This document shows positions 53,970 through 62,892 of a DNA stretch of 64,000 nt, piece after piece. The notes beneath the pieces were generated by a model, which worked only from the letters and a program-made list of their open reading frames with translations, was not told the DNA's origin and did not search any database. Numbering within the stretch: the first letter of the stretch is position 1; each line of letters opens with the position of its first letter. A program made the translations under genes and the position numbers. The stretch lies in contig OY998184.1 of NCBI GenBank assembly GCA_963921935.1, forward strand, positions 33,613,256 to 33,677,255. The letters are read 5' to 3'. The DNA comes from Galeruca laticollis. Taxonomy: Eukaryota > Arthropoda > Insecta > Coleoptera > Chrysomelidae.

Positions 53970-55573
53970 TTAAGAAGACAGTTTATTGGTGGAGAATTCC
54001 CTAGATTTAACTGTTCATTAACAACTTCATATTATGGGTTTCTTAAATGTCTTCTAATTTCCAGTTCTTCAAGGAAATCCAGTTCTTGTTTCTTTTCACA
54101 AAAATGCAGCACTTCTAGTTCTGTGTTAGGTGTCAATGAATGATTGGTGTCAAGTAGATGTTTTGCGTAGTGGGATTTATCTGGTTGTTTTAATCTGTAT
54201 GCTCGTAAGTGCTCACTGTATCGTATTTCAAAATTTCGAAGGGTCTGACCCAAATAGACAGCATTACATTCTGGGCATTTGAGTTCATATATACCTGACT
54301 TCTTTAATAGTGGTATTTTTGTTTTCACATTTAACAATTTTGTACTAACGTTACTTTCTGTTTTAAAAGAAATTGTTGTATTCGTTGCTGAAGATATTAT
54401 CTTTGAAATAATATTAGAAATATTTCCTGCATATGTGATGGTTTTATAAGTTTTAATTTCATCAGCTTGTTTAGGATATATTAGTTGTAATGCCACTTTT
54501 TCCTCTTTTTTACTAATTAGCTTATTTAACATATCTAATGGATAACCGTTAGACGTTGGTATTTGTCTAATTGTATTGATCTCTCTATCAAAATTACATT
54601 TGTTCATAGGAACTGAAAATGCTCTATGTATCATTGAATTATATGCTGCTAGTCTGTGTGACACAGGGTGGTTAGAATTGAATGGAATTGTCACATCAGT
54701 CTGTGTTGGTTTTCGGTTAATTGAATAATCAAGTACATTATTTCCTCTTTGAATTTTTAAATCAAGAAAATTGATTGAGCTATTTTCTTCAATTTCTAAT
54801 GTAAATTTAATTTTCGGGTTAAAATTATTAATGTGGTTGAAAAATACATCTAATTGTCGTTCACTACCGATAAAACAAGCTAATATGTCATCTACATGTC
54901 TATACCAAAATAAAATATTTTTCGAAATATTACTTTCAAAGATCTTTCTTTCTAAATTGTCCATAAAAATATTTGCTAAAATAGGTGATATAGGGCTTCC
55001 CATTGGTAAACCTTCATTTTTAATATATGTCTTATTGTTAAAAGTGAAATAATTCTGATTAATGCATACATCAAATAAATTAAGTATATCTGATATTATT
55101 CCTGGATTAATATTTTTATCTTCTAGTAATTTTCTTACAAGTATTAGACATTCTTTAGGAGGAATTTTAGTAAACATATTAGTTACATCGAACGAAATGA
55201 GTTTATAGTTATCTTGCAAGTGGATTGCTTTCAACTTTTTGATTAGTTCTATTGAATTTCTAATTGAGTACTGAGATTCATATCCGTAAGTATTGAGTAT
55301 ATTGTTGAGCTTATTTGCCAATATATTATTAGGAGCATTAACATAAGAGACTACAGCTCTAATTGGTTTCGTTATTTTATGTAATTTAACTGTTCCATAT
55401 AATTGTGGACAATGAGGATTCTTATGTATGATAGACCTCTTTTCGTAATCATTTAAAAGAGAATTTGAATTATTAACAATATCCCTTACATCATTAGAAA
55501 ACTTCTTTGTTGAGTCTGCTTTAAGAACTTTTACATCGCTGGATTCTATAAAGTTATATACTTTAATAAAATA
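53970..55573 (-). pseudogene. Penelope-like element, minus copy: RT and GIY-YIG
   Basis: Open from the palindrome centre (55573) to a stop at 54032, about 514 codons. RT: G-T-V-K-L-H-K near the start, S-F-D-V-T-N-M-F-T-K-I-P, G-L-P-M-G-S-P-I-S-P and the catalytic V-D-D-I-L-A-C-F. C-terminal GIY-YIG endonuclease: S-G-I-Y-E-L-K-C-P-E-C, V-Y-L-G-Q-T, R-Y-S-E-H-L-R-A-Y. The stop after R-H-L-R-N-P is a CAA-to-TAA change relative to the plus copy; the last 21 residues follow to about 53970. The 5' end is truncated at the centre. Uses TTG at 55319 if an internal start is assumed, but the frame is open upstream. Confidence 0.85.
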
Positions 55574-56767
55574 TTGGCAAAGAAGCTCAACAATATACTC
55601 AATACTTACGGATATGAATCTCAGTACTCAATTAGAAATTCAATAGAACTAATCAAAAAGTTGAAAGCAATCCACTTGCAAGATAACTATAAACTCATTT
55701 CGTTCGATGTAACTAATATGTTTACTAAAATTCCTCCTAAAGAATGTCTAATACTTGTAAGAAAATTACTAGAAGATAGAAATATTAATGCAGGAATAAT
55801 ATCAGATATACTTAATTTATTTGATGTATGCATTAATCAGAATTATTTCACTTTTGACAATAAGACATATATTCAAAATGAAGGTTTACCAATGGGAAGC
55901 CCTATATCACCTATTTTAGCAAACATTTTTATGGACAATTTAGAAAGAAAGATCTTCGAAAGTAATATTTCGAAAAATACTTTATTTTGGTATAGATATG
56001 TAGATGACATATTAGCTTGTTTTATGGGTAGTGAACGACAATTAGATGTATTTTTCAACCACATCAATAATTTACACCCGAAAATTAAATTTACATTAGA
56101 AATTGAAGAAAATAGCTCAATCAATTTTCTTGACTTAAAAATTCAAAGAGTTAATAATGTACTTGATTATTCAATTTACCGAAAACCAACACACACTGAT
56201 GTGACAATTCCATTCAATTCTAACCACCCTGTGTCACACAGACTAGCAGCATATAATTCAATGATACATAGAGCATTTTCAGTTCCTATGAACATCACAT
56301 ATGCAGGAAATATTTCTAATAATATTTCAAAAATAATATCTTCAGCAACGAATACAACAATTTCTTTTAAAACAGAAAGTAACGTTAGTACAAAATTGTT
56401 AAATGTAAAAACAAAAATACCACTATTAAAGAAGTCAGGTATATATAAACTCAAATGTCCAGAATGTAATGCTGTCTATTTGGGTCAGACCCTTAGGAAT
56501 TTTGAAATACGATACAGTGAGCACTTACGAGCATACAGATTAAAACAACCAGATAAATCCCACTACGCAGAACATCTACTTGACACCAATCATTCATTGA
56601 CACCTAGCACAGAACTAGAAGTGCTGCATATTTGTGAAAAGGAACAAGAACTGGATTTCCTTGAGGAACTGGTAATTAGAAGACATTTAAGAAACCCACA
56701 ATATGAAGTTGTCAATGAACAGTTAAATCTAGGGAATTCTCCACTAATAAACTGTCTTCTTAAATGA
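55574..56767 (+). CDS. Penelope-like element, plus copy: RT and GIY-YIG with internal deletion
   Basis: 397 codons, starting at the codon where the copies meet (TTG), so it lacks the N-terminal part. Same RT and GIY-YIG motifs as the minus copy, with Y-V-D-D-I-L-A-C-F intact. A clean in-frame deletion of 54 residues lies after S-V-P-M-N (between RT and the nuclease linker). It keeps the true C-terminus (ends C-L-L-K). It has no stop, but the missing N-terminus makes function unlikely. Confidence 0.85.
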   Translation: MAKKLNNILNTYGYESQYSIRNSIELIKKLKAIHLQDNYKLISFDVTNMFTKIPPKECLILVRKLLEDRNINAGIISDILNLFDVCINQNYFTFDNKTYIQNEGLPMGSPISPILANIFMDNLERKIFESNISKNTLFWYRYVDDILACFMGSERQLDVFFNHINNLHPKIKFTLEIEENSSINFLDLKIQRVNNVLDYSIYRKPTHTDVTIPFNSNHPVSHRLAAYNSMIHRAFSVPMNITYAGNISNNISKIISSATNTTISFKTESNVSTKLLNVKTKIPLLKKSGIYKLKCPECNAVYLGQTLRNFEIRYSEHLRAYRLKQPDKSHYAEHLLDTNHSLTPSTELEVLHICEKEQELDFLEELVIRRHLRNPQYEVVNEQLNLGNSPLINCLLK

Positions 56768-57028
56768 TAATTGTAGAGATCAGCAGATATAGTTTTTCTG
56801 GTTTTCTATATCATTGCACAGTTATACTGATCTTAATTGGAAAAATGATATCCAGGATATCACCATAGGACTAATAATATCTAAGCTTCAATATTTGTAA
56901 TATCACATCTTCTTCTTTTTTCTATAAACATATATTAAGCCAATCACAAGTTAGGTTACTTCTTGGTCTAGCCAAAAATAACTACTAAACATCAGGTAGG
57001 CATAAAATGAAATGTAACTTTTGTCATT

Positions 57029-57062
57029 CTGACGATGATATTGATTTATCGAAACAATTTTC
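57029..57062 (+). ncRNA. Hammerhead-like motif of the plus Penelope copy, degraded
   Basis: CTGACGA...GATA-loop-TATC...GAAAC as in the minus copy, but ACAATTGTC has become ACAATTTTC. So the stem III palindrome and the GTC triplet are lost. Confidence 0.45.
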
Positions 57063-57716
57063 AATTTTTTAGAATTTTCAATAACTCGCATTATATTGTG
57101 GAATTAACTAGAGACCGTGAGTTTCATTTAAAAACACTAATATGAGCATATTCCACGAAGTAAGGGTCGAGACAGTCAATTTCATCGTTCAGTATGGATC
57201 TTCATCAAGTAAAAGCCTCATCTATTCAATTTCATTCAATACATTTCTCAAAACTCGCGCAACTTCGCGCGGCTACTACTCCGAAACTATAAGTCCCATG
57301 AAAAAATGATAGCAAACTATTTTTTACGGAATTTCCTCACCTTTAATTTCAAATGGGACCATTTTGGCCGTACGATGTAAAGAAAACGAGATATTACCGA
57401 AAAACCAAAAATGTGTACCTTTGTAGCCTTACGGAAATCGACGCGGGCCTTAAGGGTGTGGGGAAAACCTAGATTCTTGATAATCACACCCTAATAAACC
57501 ATTTGAAACAATAAAAGCTTTGCTAACGTTTTTCTACGGTTTTGAATGATTTTATCGCCCTGCCGCCTTGCCTAACATACATAAAACTCTCATTGATTAA
57601 TAAAATTCAGAAAAACCACAGGAGGTCAAGCCCTCGTGCGTGACATAGAATATAACATTTAAAATATAATAAGTATTTATATAAATCTTAAACATTACCT
57701 AAACTTAAATCTAAAA

Positions 57717-58160
57717 TTAAAATTGCATTGTTGAGTGTGATTGATGCTCTAATAGTCGTGATAATTTTAAAACCTTCACACAATTATTTGAGCATTTGAG
57801 TTTTATGCATAGTTTTCTGTTATTATTATCAGTTGTAACGAACGTTTTCAGTTTTTCATTGAATGTGCTCATGGAGGGTTGTTCTTTAATGACAGAAGGT
57901 AGAAAGAATGTATAATTTAGGTCCAGGGTACATATAGCTTCTTTGTCCAATCGATTTATTCATTTGTGGTAATAAGTAGAAGTCTTTTTGTCTTGTGGTA
58001 TAATCGTGTACTTTTATTTTTAAGCTTGTTTTATGTAAATGCTGGTTGGTGGTGCTATTTACGCAAGCAACTAAATCTGAGTTTTCAAGACACTTAGGAA
58101 CAGCTAATTGGGCTAATGTCAAGACAAGTAAGTAGTTTTTTAATCTCCAAAACACACTAG
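57717..58160 (-). pseudogene. CR1/Jockey-like ORF2 C-terminus
   Basis: Two overlapping minus frames. 58155-57886 has D-Y-T-T-R-Q-K and R-S-Y-M-Y-P-G-P-K-L-Y, the G-Q-R-S-x-x-Y-x-G-P-K-x-Y-N signature at the end of Jockey/CR1 ORF2. The frame then shifts, and 57950-57717 continues with L-P-S-V-I-K and F-N-E-K-L-K. Only the last 120 or so residues remain. Confidence 0.6.
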
Positions 58161-58269
58161 GACGAAGACGAACTGTACAGAGACATTATTATGCTAGAAG
58201 AAACTAGAAAGATTAGAGAGGTCAGACGAAAACAATAGAAACCCATTTAACAAAATTAACAACCCTAAA

Positions 58270-58900
58270 TTTTTTGAGGAACCATCACAGAATGATATTA
58301 GATGCTTCAACTGCTACATGTCCAGAACCCAGACGAGAAAAATGGTCTTGATACGAGTGTGGATCAACACTTCATAAAATTGGAGACTATCCCAGAAGGG
58401 TAAAGCAAGAAATTAAGAAAAGGAAATAGACAGGAATACCTATTTAGTTGAAACTCCAACAAACGCAAGTATTACTATTCCATCATACAGAGTGAATATT
58501 GTTTTATGAACATTTGCCCAATGATACAGGTAGTCCTATATCATTGATATCTAAAGCTTTGGTACATAATATTTGTATTAACAAAATAATGTCGATCAGA
58601 ACTTTCAGGGCATAATTCAATCAATGCTTAACATTTTGGGTACATTCTCTACTACCATTGTCTTGCTGGGAGAGTACATTGAATTAAATTTTTTATGTAG
58701 TGCCTCAAAACACAAATAAATGTAAAATCACATTTGGTGAGAGACAGTTTCATTTGCAAACTAGATACAATTGAGTCGAACATTAGTCCTGAAGGTGAAA
58801 ATGATATTTTTAACATATCCCTTGTAGGACAAAGAAGAAAAATATATTGATGCTAATCTCGAGTTAGATTCAGACAAAAAACAAAACATATCAAAAACTT
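58270..58900 (+). pseudogene. gag zinc knuckle and protease region of element D
   Basis: I-R-C-F-N-C at about 58287 starts a CCHC knuckle. A second unit, E-C-G-S-T-L-H-K-I-G-D-Y, has Tyr in place of its final Cys. Protease-like sequence follows in several frames; the D-T-G box is not recoverable. Heavily decayed. Confidence 0.5.
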
Positions 58901-58903
58901 TTT

Positions 58904-59234
58904 TTGATAACTATCTCTATTGTGTTACCTGTATATCCTGAAACTGATTTTGAAATGAAAATTGTAGTACAACCAAATCCTACACCTTTTCATTTTAGAC
59001 AGCGATGTTTATCATTCTATGAGAAAACTGGAGTAAATAACATTATTGCTGATTTGTTAGAAAAAATATTATTCGAAAGAGCAACTTGAGTACATCTCAC
59101 CAATAGTTTTGGTAGAAAAAAAGCCTACTAATGTGCGTATGTGTATTGACTTTAGGGCGTTGAATAAAATCACCATAAGAGATAATTTTCCTTTGCCACT
59201 TATAGATGATTTACTTGATAAATTAAAAAACAAG
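58904..59234 (+). pseudogene. RT of element D, first half
   Basis: Open frame 58904-59089 has V-Y-P-E-T-D-F-E-M-K and a helix E-K-T-G-V. After one frameshift, V-E-K-K-P-T-N-V-R-M-C-I-D-F-R-A-L-N and D-N-F-P-L-P-L-I-D-D follow, the standard gypsy RT motifs. Broken off at 59234 by the solo LTR. Confidence 0.7.
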
Positions 59235-60352
59235 TGTTTTCGATTATATATCTAGCTGAACTTCGTCGACTGGCGTAGACATTCAACTAGGTAAATAATC
59301 TTAATTTGACAAAATTAATGTCGAAATCAATAATTCATTATGTACAAATTTACAAGAATGGTACAAAGTTATGAATGTTGAACTTCGGTGGTTTCAGATC
59401 GGAAGACACTTTATATTTCGATTTGATGAATATTCACTTGGCTCGTATAGAAACTAAGTAACGATGTGTTAGACTTAGTATCTCTGATTGTTTGACTTTG
59501 AATGAGGTTACTTCGATATGTAACGACGACTCGATGAACTGAGTTATGAACTAACTTGAGTATGGAACTGATTTAGAGTGTTGAACTCGCTTCGATTATT
59601 AGAAGAACTGATTTCGTTTTCGAGTTGTAAGCTCGCTTCGATGAGTATTAAAAACTAATTTCGTTATTGAGTGTTGAACTCGCTTCGATGAGTGTAAAAA
59701 CTGATTTCTTCACGTTGTAAGACGTGTTAAATAGAAATCTGCAAGGGGCGTGTTTACACGTGGATTGGGTTGACCAAACGGAAATAAACATGTCCTATTG
59801 GCCAGTATCATTTGACTCGTCGGGTTCATCGACGCCTTAAATAGATATTTCAATTTCTATTGAATACTCCAATAGCAATTGTAACCTCTTTGCTCAGAAA
59901 GGCTATTCAAACATTTCTTACAATCTACCGAACATCGATCATAAAAATTCACGCACAAAGTGACAATAAGCTACAATTATAGTCTTGCTTTAGGGTTATT
60001 ACAATACAATAGATAATAGTGCGAAACGTGACATTTTCCTAAATTTTTAACTATAAGATTTCAAACACAATGCGACATTATGTCGACTTTCAAAATGTGT
60101 TCTTTCAATGCTCAAACAAAACTATTAACAATTATTATTGCAAAACGTGATATTTCAAAGGTATTTAACAAAAGCTGCGAATAAAGTGTAACTACCCTTT
60201 GAATTCATAACAATACATTTTTACAGCACTAGCAACTAAAATGAATTTACGCTTTAAATATATACAATGACGAAAAGAAGTAACATACAAATATCTTACA
60301 TATTTTTAAAGCATCGTAAACAATATAATTCAAGATTTTCTAATCTTGAACA
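59235..60352. repeat. Solo LTR, 1118 bp, with 5-bp target duplication
   Basis: Starts TGTTTTCG and ends TTGAACA (TG...CA). ACAAG lies on both sides (59230-59234 and 60353-60357). The RT frame of element D continues in register when the LTR and one ACAAG are skipped. Internal repeats of about 45-48 bp with TTGAACTCGCTTCGAT occur at 59576, 59621 and 59669. Derived by recombination between two LTRs of an element not otherwise seen here. Confidence 0.85.
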
Positions 60353-60357
60353 ACAAG

Positions 60358-61195
60358 TATTTTTTCACTAAATTAGACCTTAAGAATGCTTTTCGTCACA
60401 TTAAAATAAGTGAAGATTCTATAAATATACTTTTTTTGTAGTACCAAATGGTCAGTATGAACATCTGAGAATGGATTTTGGTCTTAAGAACAGTCTAGTT
60501 ACTTTCATGCGGTACATTAATTATATTTTTCAGGATTTCATTCAGCAAGAGTTAATCTGCGTTATATTAATTGCTACCAAAACCATTCAAGAAAACATTG
60601 GTATTTTAAATTTAGTATGTTCTCGATTAGTCAGTAAGCTTTAAGAACTAAAACTAGAGAAGTGTGGCTTTATGTACACTCAAATCGAGTTTTTGAGCTA
60701 TACTATCAACCAGTTTGGTATCGCGCCTAATAAATCTAACATAGAAGCCATATCAGATTTTCCAGTACCAAAAAACTTTAAAGATGTGCAACGTTTTGGA
60801 TTGGCCTAATGTTTTAGAAGGTTATACCTAATTTTGCACTTAAAGCTAAACCTTTATATGATTTGCTTAAAAAAAGAATATGTTCTTCTTTTTGATGCAG
60901 AAAAATTCTTTTGAAATAATAACCCTACTATAATAAACCTTAGGTTTCAGTGCATTGTAACCCCGTTAAAATCTACATCTAACCCTACTAATTGAAAAAC
61001 CTGTTTTGGTAATATACAACCCGAAGACCGAAACACAAATACATTGTGATGTCTCATCATATGGATTTGGCTCTATTTTGCTTCAACGTCAATCTAATAC
61101 TTTATTTCATCCTGTATTTTATTTCAGTGAACGAAGTTCCGCTACTGAGTCAATGTATCATAGCTACAAACTTCAGTTATTAAACACCTTTCGCT
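60358..61195 (+). pseudogene. RT second half and RNase H start of element D
   Basis: T-K-L-D-L-K-N-A-F-R-H (palm), then G-Q-Y-E-H-L-R-M. The Y-L-D-D box cannot be read: that region is I-C-V-I-L-I-A-T-K. C-G-F, then F-G-I-A-P-N-K-S lead to RNase H with H-C-D-V-S-S-Y-G-F-G-S-I-L-L-Q-R-Q (open frame 61006-61200). Numerous stops. Confidence 0.65.
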
Positions 61196-61212
61196 TATAA
61201 TAAGTTTTTACA

Positions 61213-61551
61213 TGTATCCGTATCCGTATTGGAATTACGTTAACGTTAAGAAGTTGTCAAGAAAATCTTTTTAGCAGACACTGTACCGTTCCATGCTAAA
61301 ACCAGGATAGTCGAAGCACTATTCTTTGGTAAAAGTAAAAAAATAAATCTAAAAAGGAATTTTGTGGTAATAATCAAACCAAACACATATCAAAGAAGAA
61401 CTGTAAAATAGCACTAATAGCACAGAATACTGATTTTGGTCGGAATACGGATACGTATACGGAGAAGGGACGAAACAATCCGTTCAACTCATCGTATCGG
61501 CTGAGCCGTAACGGATCTACACATGCGCAGTTCGTTACGGATACGGATACG
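61213..61551. mobile_element. 339-bp MITE with GTATCCGTATCCGTA termini
   Basis: TGTATCCGTATCCGTA (61213-61228) and the complement of TACGGATACGGATACG (61536-61551) match at 15 of 16 positions. Internal copies of CGGATACG-type words occur near 61444-61460. It interrupts the RNase H of element D, which resumes near 61583. The junctions do not close exactly, so extra bases or a larger insertion exist. No coding sequence. Confidence 0.65.
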
Positions 61552-61582
61552 TCAGAAATTTAAAACAAGCTAAAAGTACCTA

Positions 61583-61740
61583 TAAGCAATGGTTTATTCA
61601 TTACAACGTTTTCGTGTATACTTACAAGGTTTTGAATTTAAAATATTTACTGATTGTAATCGTATTAAACTAGCCCTACAAACAAAAAAAAAGAAGTTAA
61701 TCCAAGAATTCTTATGCGGTCTTTGAAATCACAACAGTTG
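61583..61740 (+). pseudogene. RNase H of element D, end
   Basis: Reads S-L-Q-R-F-R-V-Y-L-Q-G-F-E-F-K-I-F-T-D-C then I-K-L-A-L, the third RNase H block of K02A2.6-like gypsy elements, with a frameshift in an A-run at about 61686. Confidence 0.65.
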
Positions 61741-61749
61741 TCGTAAACA

Positions 61750-61753
<4 letters not shown>

Positions 61754-61811
<58 letters not shown>
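61754..61811. repeat. (ATT)n microsatellite, the (AAT)n tail of the CR1/L2-like element
   Basis: About 19 ATT units. It lies exactly where the minus-strand element's 3' end is expected, so it is best read as that element's 3' tail rather than an independent microsatellite. Confidence 0.7.
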
Positions 61812-62024
61812 AATAGAAATAAGGGCTGAGGTAAGAACATATGAAGCCCATGATCTGAAAACATAAATAAGTGCTTAAACGAGTATAAACATAATCAATG
61901 ACAAATTAACAATAACTAACAAAATCGTAGTTTTCAACAATAACCGCCTCAACTATACAGCGAAAAAGGATATAAATAAAACAAATTCAGATAAATAATA
62001 AATGCAACAATGCGCACTATTAAC

Positions 62025-62683
62025 TATTAAATAGAAGTCTATCAATTCCGTTCCTAAATGCGTTAACTGATGGTGCGTCAACAACATCATCAGGAAGATT
62101 GTTCCAGACATCAAACACTCTGTCTTACTCGGGATCTAAAGGACTCCTTCTTAAGTTTAAATGGGTGACCTCTCAGTATAAGATCAGTGTTGAATAGAAA
62201 CATAGATTGAAGATCACCAAAGTTGTGCTTAATGATTTTATAACATAATATCAAGTCTTCCCGAAGTCGACGGTCTTGAAACGAGATGAGATTCGCCCCA
62301 GTCACTCGCTTCTCATATGAAGGCCTTACACGACCGAATGCAAGTCTAGTAGCCCTCCTTTGCACGTTTTCTAATAAAATTTGATCGCGAATAAGATTAG
62401 GATACCACACAGGACCCGCATATTCTAAAATAGGACGCACGTAACATTTGTACAGTTTACAGTAAGTTTCAAGTGACACTCTACAGAACGATTTTTGTAT
62501 CAGATAGAGTCTGGATTTCGCGCAGTTCCATACGAACAAAAAATGTTGACTCCACGATAAATTTGAGTTCACTAAGATGTCTAGGTCATCATGGCTGGTA
62601 ACCGAATTTAGTAACTGCCCATTTAAGTTGTATGATAAATTGAGATTGGTCTTGCCAATGTGGAGTATATTACATTTATTAAT
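62025..62683 (-). pseudogene. ORF2 C-terminus of the CR1/L2-like element
   Basis: Frame 62572-62111 with N-S-N-L-S-W-S-Q-H-F, Y-V-R-P-I-L-E-Y-A-G-P-V-W, Q-R-R-A-T-R and F-Q-D-R-R-L-R-E-D. A frameshift at about 62115 is followed by V-W-N-N-L-P-D-D and the stop at about 62025. The stretch up to 62683 has I-N-K-C-N-I-L-H-I-G, joining the retroposon target site. Confidence 0.8.
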
Positions 62684-62882
62684 AGCAGTAAGTAAAACTC
62701 AAAATCATTACTACAGCATATATTAGTGAAAGGTGAAGAAGGGCAACTAGTTTCGGCTCACTGAGCCATCATCAGGCCTGTAAAAGGTATCAAGATAAAA
62801 ATAGGAATTCCCAACATGTCGAATTACCTTAATGAATTGAAAGATAAAGCCGTCACATATCCGTGGCATCCATCTGACTCTG
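62684..62882 (-). mobile_element. 199-bp retroposon with a hammerhead-like core
   Basis: ATTTATTAAT flanks it at 62674-62683 and 62883-62892, a perfect 10-bp target duplication. Minus strand carries CTGATGA (62769-62775), a 5-bp stem GGCTC/GAGCC with a 3-nt AGT loop, GAAAC (62750-62754) and the palindrome ACTAGT (62746-62751), the layout of a hammerhead ribozyme with minimal stem III. No ORF and no A-tail. It could be a Penelope-derived short copy or an animal retrozyme-like element. Confidence 0.7.
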
Positions 62883-62892
62883 ATTTATTAAT

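Larger units (their letters stand above)
52095..57590. repeat. 5.5-kb imperfect palindrome built on two Penelope-like elements
   Basis: Outer arms: 52095-52420 and 57249-57590 are reverse complements with moderate divergence; for example the left arm has TTTCGGTAATATCTCGAT and the right arm its complement near 57393-57410. Inner arms: the minus-strand Penelope copy (to 55573) and the plus-strand copy (from 55571). The left arm has an additional insertion (about 52421-53602). The right arm has about 100 bp of its own between Penelope and the outer arm. The centre is near 55571, where both copies are cut at the same codon. Confidence 0.75.
58200..61753 (+). mobile_element. Element D: decayed K02A2.6-like gypsy element
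   Basis: Plus strand, in order: zinc-knuckle gag end, protease region, RT in two halves and RNase H in two halves. The RT is split by a solo LTR (59235-60352) and the RNase H by a MITE (61213-61551). No LTR of its own is visible; integrase is absent. Right end abuts the (AAT)n tail of the next element. Codon-level similarity to the integrase scrap at 10330 cannot be tested, since they do not overlap. Confidence 0.7.

Noticed and set aside
61754..61811. Independent microsatellite
   Set aside because: Position at the 3' end of the minus CR1/L2-like element makes a retroposon tail more likely.
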